DNA of 64,000 bases from Dreissena polymorpha (GCF_020536995.1 NC_068364.1:46217981-46281980); one strand, 5' to 3'. Shown: positions 11,420 to 23,854, counted from the first letter of the stretch. Numbers and translations are program-made. The notes: generated from the sequence alone by a model not told the origin.

Positions 11420-14400
11420 TCAAAAGCAATGCATGAAACAGTTATATCTCTTTCAAATGCACTCAATATTGCTGTTCCAATTGATATGCTCAGAAATGCT
11501 TCTGGATGGGCATACAGTTTTTTTCATTACACCAATGAGTACTTTCCTTCAGTTATTTCTTCTAAAGACACATTCACAACACTGTCGCCTTAGCAGGAAT
11601 TCCGGACACACCCCTAAGATGTTCCCTTCCCAGACATTTCCCCCATTTTAGTTCTAGTGCTTACATTACCTCCCCCCACCCCACAATTAATTTATAATGG
11701 TTTGGTTGAAGTATAATCTTGATTTATTATCAAAATGATTATTTTGCTTATGTAATCTTATGTAATTAACTTTTTATATGAAGCAGCTTGTTTGTTGTTT
11801 TCTTTGGATTAATCATTCATTATGTTTGTTAAACTGTTTAAGGAGTACATGTAAATCATTAGTAAGACGTGCATGTTGGTGTACTAGAGGAATACTAGAG
11901 GAATACATGGGATATTCTAAAAATCTTACACATGTTGTTTTTAATATAATTAAATAGGATCAATTGATGAATTAATTCAGTTTGAGTCAACTTGGGCTGG
12001 GTTGTGGAACTATAGTTATTTGTTGTTTTTAATCCAATTAAATAGGGTACTATGTAACTGTCAAAGAAAATATGCATTAATACGCATATAATCCAAGTAT
12101 TGGATGTCACTGATATTTTCAATTTTAAAAGTAGCTAATTAAGACTAATTAAAACAGAATTGGACTTTCCTTGCAAAGTATTTCATAATAAATAATATAA
12201 TAATATAATAAGCTAATGTAATCAAAACATATTGATATTTAAATAAGTTAACTCAGTGATATTAATAATATTTAAATTTGCCCCAAAAAACTAGGGCAGG
12301 TAGATAGGAAGGATTTTTTTTTGGAAAACCAACAATGTTGTCACTGTTAAATATTTGTAAAGCTTCTTCAATTTCAGTTTTACATTTTATGACCTGCAAC
12401 ATATTCTATGCTACTTTATTTTACAATGGTAAGTCATTAAAGTGTTATTTATTTTTCAACTATATAATGTGCTAATCTCATATAATGAATTACTACCCCA
12501 TTTAAAGATGACACCTAATCTAAATTCATTAATACAATAGTTATAATTGTTTTATTGTAACATACTATTCCACTAAAATGACCACCATAGAACATCAATG
12601 CTGTGCTTTTACTAAATTTTTCATTGATCTCAATTATTTAAAGAAAAAAATCTATCAGGCACTTATAAAAAGATATATAATTAGGGTGTCAAAATTTAAC
12701 AAACTGTCAACTGAATAAGTCAATTTGAACTTCTCTTGCAATGCAAATAGAGCCACTTGAAATATCAAATTGTTCCCATACTAGTCGGCAATAAAGCTAT
12801 GACATTGTGTTTCTTCAAAACATGAATCAGACACACCTTCTGAAACTTTTTAAGCGGTTTTGAAAACGCTATTTCATTGCAAACTTTCGTCAATAAAGGA
12901 AACATGTTGTTATACAACCGAAAGTGAAAGTACAGTTAAAAAAAATGAATAAAGAGCGAAATTGTTGAAAACTAACGAAACTTTTAATTGATACTAACAT
13001 AAGACCGTAAGACTGAACAAAATAATACTCAACTTTTAAATCATAGCATGAATGTTTACTTATAAAGCAAATTCTTCATTCATCCGCGGACTTCATTGTG
13101 TCGTAGTCATAAATGCCTCCAAATGGAGGTGCGTGATGCGTCTAAGTATAGAGGTGACAATAACGTAGTGACGTCACCATCTCTGTATAGAATGATGTTT
13201 GCTGGGATTAAATTCAAAATACTTGTAATGCATACTACATGATTGGGCTGCTTTCTACAGTAAATTCAGAGAATCAGATAATAGATCATGGCACTGTCCT
13301 AAACATTACAGTTAAATGCTTTTCGCATGCCACACTGAAGAGTACATAGTAAAAATTAAAGATAGATACACACTTTGAAAGAAATGTGATACTGACCGCA
13401 AGCAAGTCTGTTATGCAAAAAATAGTATATAGGTAAAATGGCAACACACGCATAAGCGTTTGACCATTGTTGGGCACAAATTACTATTTGAATAGTGCCT
13501 GAATCGTTTTTAGAGATAAAGAGTGCGTATTGTGCACATTTATATCAGCTGTTTTGTTTCCTTTATTGTCATCGTTCAATGTCAAATACTGATGGAAGCT
13601 TCCCATACAAATGTTAAGTTTGGTCCACTGAACAATCTGTATTATCTTAACTCACGCCGATTAACATGTTTTGTGCTTTGAGCTCAAATAGTATAATTAT
13701 TGACGTGAGAACGGAAAACAAATAGTGTTAGCGTTTATGATGTTTATAGTATCTTATTGTTTAATCGTTGTTACTTTGTTACCTTTTTTGCGGACAATTA
13801 ACTTGTTGCAACATGCAAATATCATGTATCGCACGTTGCTGTATTTAAAATTCAAAATGGGAAATTCGTAAACTAAGGTACCTGCATCAGCACAATAATT
13901 GAAAACAGTATTATCATACTGGTTGTGGAAGTGATGATCTTTCACACTATGTTCGTAAATTAAACTCATGATATGATAATCACACATCTGTTGTTTTTGT
14001 TTCATTTAGCTATGAAGCCCTTAATATCGCCATGCTCAAAGCAAATTATTTTGTGTGTCCACCTATAGCATGTACATGTGCTTGTGTATTTTATAAATGA
14101 GTATGCACAATAAGAACGGATTTGTATGAGGTTAAGTGGTTGAGGATTTAATTTAAGCAATGGCATTCAACTTTGTTCCATATGTTTGAGTATTTATTTG
14201 GTAGTTGGCTTAATTATTTGCCTTATTGCGAACACTTCACTCGCAAGTTATACTTGAACCGACCAATATAAATAGTATTCGCTTTTAATTTTACGCCTTA
14301 CACTCCCCAGTATCACTCCTGGCGGCTTCCAAACATACTGCAACAACAAACAAACTAAAACATCGTGACGCTATCGAACGGTTTGCTGTCTTGACTTTTT

Positions 14401-14880
14401 CGATACATTGTGGCGAGCATCGGGAATTATTCAAACTTGTTCGGCGTAATTGGCCAAATTCAACAGACAGGTGTTGCACACAACATTCGAGGGCTTAGTC
14501 AAATGTGTCTATCGGGAAACTATTGGGGTATATTTGGTTTTAATGAATCAGATTCGTGGTATAAGGGTCGGCACGGAGTCAGGACATTGATTTTAAAAAC
14601 TAGATACTTCATTTAAAACATGTCGTCAAGTCTACCCGAAATTGTCCATTAAACTTCAATTATCCTAACTCCGGGAAACACATTTTGTACTCGTGCCATC
14701 GCCTTGTAAATGCATTTTTCTTGAAATGAATTACATGCAAACATTATGCAATCTGACATTACAAATGGAGTTTTGGTAAGGCTCTTATTATTGAAGAAAT
14801 AAACCCGATCCCCGACCATACACAATTATGAAGTCCCAGTTGTGTTTAACTGTGTTAATTACGCTGATACAATGGCAGAT
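11420..14880. other. 3.4 kb of AT-rich DNA without a supported gene
   Basis: Only short ORFs (60-83 codons) with AT-driven composition occur here. No conserved domain, tandem repeat or tRNA-like sequence was found. Short direct words recur (for example TTGTTGTTTTTAATCCAATTAAATAGG near 12020 versus TTGTTTTTAATATAATTAAATAGG near 11935), showing a small local duplication. Confidence 0.45.
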
Positions 14881-14889
14881 TATGAAAGG

Positions 14890-16605
14890 ACGCTGATACC
14901 TTGACACAAAACACGATGCCGGGTGGTTTAAGGCAGATGGAACACTGGCATAAAGACAGGATTACGGATGGTGCAAGGACGATGAAACATTTACAAGAAG
15001 ACACGATAACGGATGGTTCAAGGGCGACGGTACATCGACAAGAAGCCACAAAGGTAATAGTGCAAGGACAACAGTACATTGACAAGAAGCCACCAAGGCG
15101 GATGGTACAAAGACAACGACACCATGATCCGAAGTCACGATGACAGATTGTGCAAGGAGGATGGTTCCTTGATACGAAGTAACAATGTAGAATTGTGCAT
15201 CGATGATTATACGTTGACACGAAGATACGACGACCATGACACGAAGTCAAGATGATGGGTGGTTCGAAGAGAATTGTATTTTGCCACGAGATCAATATGA
15301 CGAATGGTGCAAGGAGAACGGTACATTATTACGAAGACACTATGACAGATTTTGCAAAAAGAATGGTACATTGCCACGAAGGCACAATGAAGGTTGGAGC
15401 AATAAAAACGGTACCTTGACACGAAGACACGCTGACGGATGGAGCAAAGAAGATGGCGCCTTGATACGAAGTCACGATGATAGATGGAGCAAGGAAGAAA
15501 GGAAGATAGTACCTTCATACGAATGCACGATGATGGATGTAGCAAGGAAGATGGCACCTTCATACGAATGCACGATGATAGATGGAGAAAGGAAGATGGC
15601 ACCTTGATACGAATGCACGCTGACGTATGGAGCAAGGAAGATGGCACCTTAATACGAATGCCTGCTGACGTATGGAGCAAGGAAGATGGCACCTTGATAC
15701 GAATGCACGATGATGGATGGAGCAAGGAAGATAGTTCATTGATACAAATGCACGATAACGGATGGCGAAAGGAAGATGGCACCTTGATACGAATGCACGA
15801 TGATGAATGGAGCAAGGAAAATGGTACCTTGATACGAATGCACGATGATGGATGGAGCCAAGAAGATGGTACCTTGACACGAATGCACGATGATGAATGG
15901 AGCAAGGAAAATGGTACCTTGATACGAATGCACGATGATGGATGGAGCCAAAAAGATGGTACCTTGACACGAATGCACGATGACGGATGGAGCAAGGAAG
16001 ATGGCACCTTGATACGTATTCACGATGATGGATGGAGCCAAGAAGATGGTACCTTGACACGAATTCACAATGATGAATGGAGCCAAGAAGATAGTACCTT
16101 GATATGAATACACGATGATGGATGGAGCAAGGAAGTAGGCATCTTGATACGAATGCACGATGATGGATGGAGCAAGAAGATGGCACCTGGATACGAATGC
16201 ACGATGATGGTGGGAGCAATGAAGATGGTACCTTCTTACGAATTCACGATGATGGATTGAGCAAGGAAGATGGCACCTTGATACGAATTCACGATGACGG
16301 ATGGAGCAAGGAATATGGCATCTTGACAGGAATGCAAGATGATGGATGGAGCCAAGAAGATGGTACTTTGACAGGAATGCACGATGACGGTTTGGGCAAA
16401 GAAGATGATACCTAGATACGAATTCACGCTTACGGATGGAGCAAGGAATATGGCACCTTGACAGGAATGCAAGATGACGGATGAAGCTAAGAAGATAGTA
16501 CCTTGATACGAATGCGCGATGACGGATGGAGCAAAGAAGATGGTACATTGGTACGAATACATGAAGTCGATGACAGATCGTGCAAGGACGATTAAACAAC
16601 GGCAT
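14890..16605. repeat. 45-bp minisatellite, about 38 units
   Basis: The unit is close to GATGGCACCTTGATACGAAT followed by GCACGATGATGGATGGAGCA and AGGAA (45 bp). Central units (about 15.5-16.2 kb) are most alike, and both edges decay, which is typical of arrays maintained by unequal exchange. Because 45 is a multiple of three, long frames stay open on both strands: a plus-strand frame repeats GTLIRMHDDGWSKED, and minus-strand frames repeat a hydrophobic, Cys-containing 15-mer. Openness in several frames at once, without a defined start or splice context, argues against coding. Degenerate units may extend to about 16.7 kb. Confidence 0.93.
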
Positions 16606-17264
16606 GATTACTGATTACTTATTGTTCAATACGGGAGATAATTTGACTACGAAGGCACGTTGACGAATGGAGTAAGAATGGCATACAGATATGAAGACGC
16701 TTGTTTGTTGAATATATTGCGATGACATGATAATTTTTAACGAATGGTATAAAGATGATTGTAGATGACGCACTAGAATTCAGTTCCTTTTTCGCGGCTG
16801 AAGAAGGAAAAAGGAACCAAATCCTTTGTAAAGTTAGTATGCAAAGTAAGTAGAAAATACCGGTTCGGTTTAAACAAGTAATCCTATGCAGGCGCGAAGA
16901 AGAAACATGAATATGTAACTTAATACATATAGTAAATGTATTCGAGTTATACAAACACATTGTTTGTTGTCGCAGGTGTATGATACTAATCCAACGGAGT
17001 CCATGGATTATCAGTCAGTTGTGTTGATAGGAATACAAATAAGCTCTGACTAAATTTTCTTTGAGGAGAACCCTTTTCAAATAAACTGTAACGTTTCTGT
17101 AAAATTGTGTTATAAGGCCGTTGATTTTCATTCCATGTGCGAACTCTGCATTTATTGACATGGTAAAAGGTAATGACATGCGTGTATTAGTGTCTATATT
17201 ATGATATTAGACTCATTTATCGTCAACCGACTTGGAAATTTAAAGGGATATAAGTCGTCCGTTT
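16606..17264. other. AT-rich DNA, nothing recognised
   Basis: Apart from minisatellite remnants up to about 16.7 kb, no supported feature was seen. The 113-codon minus-strand ORF at 16619-16960 shows no domain pattern. Confidence 0.4.
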
Positions 17265-17460
17265 ACATTTGGCACAGTGTGTAGCCACAGCACATTGCCT
17301 TATTTCCATTCCCCTACCCCCAGGTACCCAATTAATGCTCCTGGGTTGAGAGCGGCAAGCGTGGTATTATTGTTTGCATATGAAAATTCCGTGGTCTGAG
17401 CAGGATTCGAACCAGGGACCTTCCTATTTCTAGACCAGAATCCTACCATAAATACGTTAC
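17265..17460 (-). mobile_element. tRNA-derived SINE remnant
   Basis: On the minus strand the sequence reads GGGTGGTAACG...GGATTCTGGTCTAGAAATAG then CCTGGTTCGAATCCTGC. GGTTCGAATCC is a perfect Pol III B box, and the preceding 50 bases have tRNA-like spacing. Downstream follows a non-tRNA body containing TACCTGGGGGTAGGGGAATG. This head-plus-body layout fits a tRNA-derived SINE. It is not a functional tRNA gene, since the acceptor stem cannot be formed convincingly. Confidence 0.55.
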
Positions 17461-18590
17461 CACCCGATAAGTAGATTGTAATGAATTTGTCATGTATATT
17501 GTCATGTACGTGATTTTGACGATGCTGCGAAGCGGCTCGTCTAAGTTATCATACCATGAAAAAAAATCACAATGGCGACCTATGTAAAAGACCGAGCCAG
17601 TCCGATTGAGATAGCTCGATTTTCCTAATCGGCATACCTCGCTGATTATCATTGTAAAGTATAAGAAGCTCAGCTATAAATAGGACAGCATATTCTGGGA
17701 AAAAGATTTAATAATAGTTTGAAAACGTTAACTTTAAATCAGTTATATTCAATTCAGTATATGTTTATAGATCAATGCGACAACTATGCATTTTCTGTAT
17801 TGTATTTGACATTTGTCGTGATTCAGTAAATAAATTGCGAATTAAAACGTGTATAATTAACTTTCAACGCGATCACGAGTGTAATGAAAACAAATTATTT
17901 CGAACCTGCCATTTGTAAACGTTGTAGCGACTATGGTATATAAACAGCATAATAGCCGTATGACATATGTGAAAGTCGCTCTTATGCGTGCTTTCTCAAT
18001 TTGCATATTTAATAAACTTTTCAAACAGAAATTACAGAGCCACATAAGTGCACATACTATGTTTGATAATTCATTCGTTTGTTGGATATTGTTTGCTGTT
18101 TTAAACACATATCGTAGGTCATATCGCGGAGATTTAGTTAAACTTACCATGTTTTTATGGGCGAACTCACGTATTCAAGTGCTCTTACGACTATATGCTC
18201 ATACCTGCTTTCGGGAATCATCATGAAATTATTGCCGTACTTAACGAACAAACATGCCTAAGCTTATTGAATTAGAGAAAAAAATAATTAAGAGAGAAAA
18301 ATTATATGTTCATGCACATGGGCATGTGAAATCACGTCCGTACACATAGCATCATTAACTTAGGAAAGGAAGCAACGAAATATAAAGTTTGGTATGATAT
18401 ACATGTGAAATTAAAGAGCATGGTGTAATTAAAGAGCATGTCAAGTTTTGAATTTAGATCTATATGCTGAAACGTTATGTTATAACCCACAAACGTTTTA
18501 CTGTAACAGAACATTTTTTTAAGATAGGTGGTACAGAAAATACACGTCGAATATCTTTTTTAAGATATTTTTTATTATATTTGATCGAGG
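17461..18590. other. AT-rich DNA, nothing recognised
   Basis: Overlapping ORFs of 97 codons on both strands near 17.86-18.23 kb are mutually antisense and show no domain pattern, so neither is supported. Confidence 0.4.
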
Positions 18591-18594
18591 ATGT

Positions 18595-18835
18595 AACCCG
18601 CCTTCCAGTTTCGCTGAATGGATCAAGTTCCCCACGGGTACTACTTCCCCGTACCCCCAATTTATTTTCCGTACCTTACATTTTGCGTACCCAATTTTTT
18701 CGTGACCAATTATTTTTCGTACCTAAATTTTTGCTCGTACCCAAATTTTTTTCCGTACCCAATTTTTTTTGTACCCATTTTTTGTTCGTAACCAAATCTT
18801 TTTTCGTACCCAATTTGTTTTTGGCATACATTTTG
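18595..18835. repeat. Degenerate CGTACCCAATTTTT tandem repeat
   Basis: Words of the type (C/T)GTACCCAATTTTTT recur about eight times with a spacing of 17-25 bp between 18655 and 18830. The preceding block (AACCCGCCTTCCAGTTTCGC) is less AT-rich and probably belongs to the same dispersed repeat. Confidence 0.7.
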
Positions 18836-18839
18836 TAAA

Positions 18840-19978
18840 AGGCGGATAAAAGAGCGGGTGATATAGGGTATATAGTAAAGAGCGGATAAAATAGACAAAA
18901 AAGGATTATCGGAAAGATCGGATGATATGAACAAAGAAGGAAACAGCGGATGTAAGGTCTATAGGCTCCCAATAAAATTCGCTATTCAAGCTCTGTTTGC
19001 TAACACTTACCACCGCTAATCCCTTTATTGCCCCCAATTAACAATCCGATTCTACTTCTCGTGTGTACCAGTGTTGTTTATGACACCTTCAGCGATTTAT
19101 CGGCTAATTATTGATTTTATCAGGCATTCACACCATGGTGGTCTTCAAGATAGCGGTCGCCTATTGCTATCGATAGTTGTATTATAATGAAATAAATGTT
19201 GAAAATATGTTTGTTTTTGTCTTTGTTTGAAACGCTATACAAAACAATTGTTTTGTAAAATCAACTCTACGTCATTAATGAGTCTTGTACATTAAATGTT
19301 TAGATTTAATCAGCATTCACACCATGGTGTTTTTATGATAGGAGTCGCTAATTGCTATCCAAAGATGTATCGTACAGAAATAAACGCCGCCTGCGTTTGT
19401 ATTTCATGGCCCATTCAAGTACAACAATAATATTATCCTGTGTATTATACAACCCAAAGATATAAAACCTGTCAAAACACCGATTTTGTACATCAAACAA
19501 ATTGAATGCTGTCCTATACACATTGATGTTTCTCACAAATTACCTTTCGTTTTCGACGGATTTTCAGAAAATAGTTTGTACATATTGCATCAATCTAAAT
19601 TTAGAGTTAATTTACGATTGGTTAAAAAGGAATAGTGCTCGATGCGCTCACATCGTGTCACACGATTTACATAGGTTCAAGGGGATATCCCTGCACCAAT
19701 TGGATGTCAAATCGAGGAAAACGGGGACACCCCACATTTCAGTTCATGGAGTGTGTTTACTTCTGGAAAATGGAGAACGTATGCGTTCACGAAATTCTGA
19801 ACACACATTTATCATCAATATTGGGCAGAAATTAAGAGTTTTTGTGAGTAATATACTGATTACTGACTAAAGAAAAGGTGAAATGATTGATCGATTTAGG
19901 TGTCCCGCGTTTAAGTCAAATGTCCCGACAATTTTAAAGGAAAGTCCCGATTTGGACCTGAAAAATTCTGGCATGAAT
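18840..19978. other. Intergenic DNA before the endonuclease array
   Basis: A duplicated word, CATTCACACCATGGTG, occurs near 19123 and 19314, each followed by similar sequence (GATAG(C/G)(G/A)GTCGC(C/T)(T/A)ATTGCTAT), showing an old ~190-bp-period duplication. The 122-codon ORF at 19502-19870 is not recognised. Confidence 0.5.
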
Positions 19979-20611
19979 GGGAAAGATCAAGGGCCATAGT
20001 TTCACAAGTGAAGAAGCAAGCCTTGTCTTTGGTTGTATTTTCAATGTATATTGCCTATGATATGACACTGACACAAAAAGGCTGTCTTGTGTCACTTTCT
20101 GTTTTGATGCAATGGATTTGACTGTTTGCGGCCTTTCGGAACTCGAAATTTGGTCAAAAATATATCCCCTGCCCCCTTAATAGCAAAACGCAAAATTTTA
20201 AAATTGTGTATATCATACGAAAATTGATACATGTATTCCACAAATGTGTTGCGCTAACAAATCAAACATTTTTTTGCATATATCTTTTAACCGCTATGGT
20301 TTAGATTATGGAAAACAAAGGAGGTAATAATGTTAAAACCATTGCTAATTTTAGGAAAATTTCACGTGTGCTGGTTTCGCACTGGAAAACAATGTTTAAA
20401 CTCATATTTGTGTAATAGCATCAACATTTGCACATTTTCTGAGCTTGAATACTAAAATAAGCAAGATAAGTATGCAGTTTTGTAGAAAAAGTTGGTAAAA
20501 ATAGGAAAATTATGCAAAATAGTGGTTTGTAACATGCCGCTAACATAAATTCTTTTTTTATCTTATTTGAAGTCCTTATGGCAACATATTTCTTCATGTG
20601 ACACCTAACAG

Positions 20612-20925
20612 ATGAAGAAAGACTTAGATTGAAGCATTTATTTGATAATAAATATGAAATAATAACTGAATGCCACATCTGGAAGGGGGCGTACACTCTA
20701 AGCGTCTATGGTGTTCTGCAATGTAGTTTCCGCGGCAAAAGGCTAAGGCTTAAAGCTCACCATGCACTATATTATCTTGAAAATAAACAAGCCATGTCAT
20801 CAAAAATGCATGTGTCACATTTATGCCACAGTAAACTTTGTGTCAACATCAAGCACTTAAGTTATGGGCCTCAAAGCATTAACAAAAGGAAAATATGTGC
20901 TCATGAAGGTTCCCTATGCACTTGA
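20612..20925 (+). CDS. His-Cys-box (I-PpoI-like) endonuclease exon, copy 1, open
   Basis: The frame runs DEERLRLKHLFDNKYEIITE, then CHIWKGAYTLSVYGV, and ends KICAHEGSLCT. Counting from the Leu codon at 20629 as residue 1, H64 (in VSHLCH) matches catalytic His98 of I-PpoI; C66, C71 and H76 match the zinc ligands C100, C105 and H110; N85 matches the metal ligand Asn119. The spacings 2, 5, 5 and 21 (H64 to N85) are identical. C90 and C97 keep the C125-x6-C132 spacing; C15 could match C41. This is the zinc-binding His-Me finger nuclease fold (PF05551-type). A stop lies in frame just upstream, and CACCTAACAG directly precedes the frame, so I read this as a 3' exon behind an acceptor, with the upstream exon unidentified. 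The family cleaves DNA with a single metal ion; activity here is not shown. Ends at a TGA where I-PpoI has ligand His134. Confidence 0.75.
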
Positions 20926-20949
20926 AAATGTTTCCAAGCTGTGTCTTGT

Positions 20950-21199
20950 TTACAGTGATGTTCTCATAGTCAGATATATTTGCCCACTGTTTCCAATTGT
21001 AGCACTTTGATTTTCAGACTGTGGTACTGTTTGACGTGGTCGCAGTTTAAAAGGAAGAACGAGTGGACCCCGAGAACGGTTACACGCATGCAAGACATCG
21101 TTAGCCCTAGAATCACCCAATCGCACGACACTTTCCAGGTCAGGGTCTGAATTCAAGGGAATAGAATCTTGAACTTGTTTCTCTACACAGGGCACATGC
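20950..21199 (-). CDS. Conserved minus-strand ORF in unit 1 (unknown)
   Basis: On the minus strand TTTCTGCAG, a good splice acceptor, precedes a frame reading HVPCVEKQVQDSIPLNSDPD and onward to LPFKLRPRQTVPQSENQS, ending at a stop near 20950. Composition is protein-like and not AT-driven. No domain was recognised. It lies 24 bp beyond the endonuclease stop in convergent orientation. Corresponding sequence exists in all six units but is full length only in units 1 and 3. It could be an exon of a second gene carried by the unit, or a chance frame preserved because the units are young. Confidence 0.35.
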
Positions 21200-21670
21200 C
21201 TGCAGAAACTTTATACATGTAGTTTGGAAATACTCCTTTTTTGAAAAGTACACCTTTGTTTTTCCTAGCGTGATTGTTTTTATAACTGTGCTGTGATTTC
21301 TTATGGAGTGATCTCATTTTGAATGGTATTTTAATGAATGAATATCAATATTTGGTGCATGTATTATGTAATCATATGGGAATATACATCTGTAAGACTG
21401 ATTGATAGTGTCAATAATCATTTTAAACATTTGACATATAACTTGTGTGCTTCTCTACTAAATAGAGTCAAATGTTGTGAATAGGAACACTATTTTTTGG
21501 ATTATTTCTGTTCTGGTTGTTTCCCTTGAATTGTGTGAAATTTTGGAATTACTATAAAATGCAAACAAAACACAGGATACAGTTCAGAAATGTTGCATTT
21601 AATTCATTAAACATTATATTTCAATATAACAAAAGCTTTTTGTTTTATTATGCATATATTAAAAAACTTA

Positions 21671-21938
21671 AGGTGGCAGTGGATATATCAATTTTATCAA
21701 ATTTATCAATTTTTCATTAAAAATGAGGTGGGTGGGGGGAAAGATCAAGGGCCATAGTTTCACAAGTGAAGAAGCCAGCCTTGTCTTTGGTTGTATTTTC
21801 AATGTATATTGCCTATGTTATGACACTGACACAAAAAGGCTGTCTTGTGTCACTTTCTGTTTTGATGCAATGGATTTGACTGTTTGCGGCCTTTCGGAAC
21901 TCGAAATTTGGTCAAAAATATATCCCCTGCCTCCTTAA
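21671..21938. repeat. Spacer module 1 (internally deleted)
   Basis: Begins AGGTGGCAGTGGATATATCA and ends CCCTGCCTCCTTAA. Compared with the modules at 26397 and 30023 it lacks about 380 bp after GGATATATCA. It holds a 71-codon frame (21723-21938) with FTSEEASLVFGCIFNVYCLC, also present in the other modules. I do not recognise it and it has no upstream coding context. Confidence 0.7.
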
Positions 21939-22369
21939 TAGCAAAACGCAAAATTTTAAAATGGTGTATATCATACGAAAATTGATACATGTATTCCACA
22001 AATTTGTTGCGGTAACAAATCAAACATAATTTTGCATATATCTTTTAACCGCTATGGTTTAGATTATGGAAAACAAAGGAAGGTAATAATGTTAAACCAT
22101 TGCTAATTTTAGGAAAATTTCACGTGTGCTGGTTTCGCACTGGAAAACAATGTTTAAACTCATATTTGTGTAATAGCATCTACATTTGCACATTTTCTGA
22201 GCTTGAATACTAAAATAAGCAAGATTAGTCTGCAGTTTTGTACAAAAAACTGGTAAAAATAGAAAAATTATGCAAAATAGTGGTTTGTAACATGCCACAA
22301 ACATAAATTCTTTTTTCTTCTTATTTGAAGTCATTATGGCAACATATTTCTTCATGTGACACCTAACAG

Positions 22370-22682
22370 AAGAAGAAAGACTAAGATTGAAGTATTTATT
22401 TGATAATAAATACAAAATAATAACTGAATGCCACATCTGGAAGGGGGCGTACACTCCAAGCGCTATTGTGTTCTGCGGTGTAGTTTCCGCGGCAAAAGGC
22501 TAAGGCTTAAAGCTCACCATGCACTATATTATCTTGAAAATAAACATGCCATGTCATCAAAAATGCATGTGTCACATTTATGCCACAGTAAACTTTGTGT
22601 CAACATCAAGCACTTAAGTTATGGGCCTCAAAGCATTAACAAATGGAAAATATGTGCTCATGAAGGTTCCCTATGCACTTGA
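22370..22682 (+). pseudogene. His-Cys-box endonuclease exon, copy 2, frameshifted
   Basis: Homologous to copy 1, with EEERLRLKYLFDNKYKIITE at the start. A single-base deletion near 22457 (CAAGCGCTATTG where copy 1 has TAAGCGTCTATGG) shifts the frame. Downstream the motif VSHLCHSKLCVNIKHL is intact, so catalytic His, zinc ligands and Asn are still encoded but out of frame with the start. Unit 5 carries a deletion at the same place, so the break predates the higher-order duplication. Confidence 0.75.
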
Positions 22683-23854
22683 AAATGTTTCCAAGCTGTG
22701 TCTTGTTTACAATGATGTTCTCATAGTCAGATATATTTCCCACTGTTTCCAATTGTAGCACTTTGATTTTCAGACTGTGGTACTGTTTGACGTGGTCGCA
22801 GTTTAAAAGGGAGAACGAGTGGACCCCGAGAACGGTTACACGCATTCAAGACATCGTTAGCCACAGAATCACCCAATCGCACGACACTTTCCAGGTCAGG
22901 GTCTGAACTCAAGGGAATAGAATCTTGAACTTGTTTCTCTACACAGGGCACATGCCTGCAGAAACTTTATAGTTTGGAAATACTCCGTTTTTGAAAAGTA
23001 CACCTTTGTTTTTCCTAGCGTGATTGTTTTTATAACTGTGCTGTGATTTCTTATGGAGTGATCTCATTTTGAATGGTATTTTAATGAATGAATATCAATA
23101 TTTGGTGCATGTATTATGTAATCATATGGGAAAATACATCTGTAAGACGTATTGATAGTGTCAATAATCATTTTAAACATTTGACATATAACTTGTGTGC
23201 TTCTCTACTAAATAGAGTCAAATGTTGTGAATAGGAACACTATATTTTGGATTATTTCTGTTCTGGTTGTTTCCCTTGAATTGTGTGAAATTTTGGAATT
23301 ACTATAAAATGCAAACAAAACACAGGATACAGTTCAGAAATGTTGCATTTAATTCATTAAACATTATATTTCAATATAACAAAAGCTTTTTGTTTTATTA
23401 TGCATATATTAAAAAACTTGATCGCAAAACGCAAAATTTTAAAATTGTGTATATCATACGAAAATTGATACATGTATTCCACAATTGTGTTGCTGTAACA
23501 ATTCGAACATAATTTTGCATTTATCTTTTAACCGCTATGGTTTAGATTATGGAAAACAAAGGGAGGTAATAATGTTAAAACCATTGCTAATTTTAAGAAA
23601 ATTTCACGTGTGCTGGTTTTTCGCACTGGAAAACAATGTTTAAACTCATATTTGTGTAATAGCTTCTACATTGGCACATTTTCTGAGTTGAATACTAAAA
23701 TAAACAAGATAAGTCTGCAGTTTTGTAGAAAAAGTTGGTAAAAATAGGAAAATTATGCTAAATAGTGGTTTGTAACATGCCGCAAACATAAATTCTTTTT
23801 TCTTCTTATATGAAGTCATTATGGCAACATATTTCTTCATGTGACACCTAACAG

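Noticed and set aside
11284-11651. ORFs covering the GTA repeat, including poly-Val and poly-Thr
   Set aside because: Low-complexity translation of a microsatellite. The downstream 60 codons lack any domain or splice context.
15484-16605. A repeat protein of DGTLIRMHDDGWSKE-type units as a real gene
   Set aside because: At least one plus-strand frame and several minus-strand frames are equally open, and no start, splice site or flanking unique domain supports one of them.
17383-17460. Functional tRNA gene on the minus strand
   Set aside because: A perfect B box is present but no acceptor stem or convincing anticodon arm can be formed, so a SINE remnant is more likely.
19502-19870. 122-codon plus-strand ORF before the array
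   Set aside because: It starts in AT-rich sequence, shows no known domain, and is not repeated in the units, so nothing links it to the array.
22092-22454. Minus-strand ORFs of 91-136 codons antisense to the endonuclease exon, repeated in each unit
   Set aside because: They are antisense shadows of the nuclease exon and AT-rich upstream DNA, with hydrophobic low-complexity composition.
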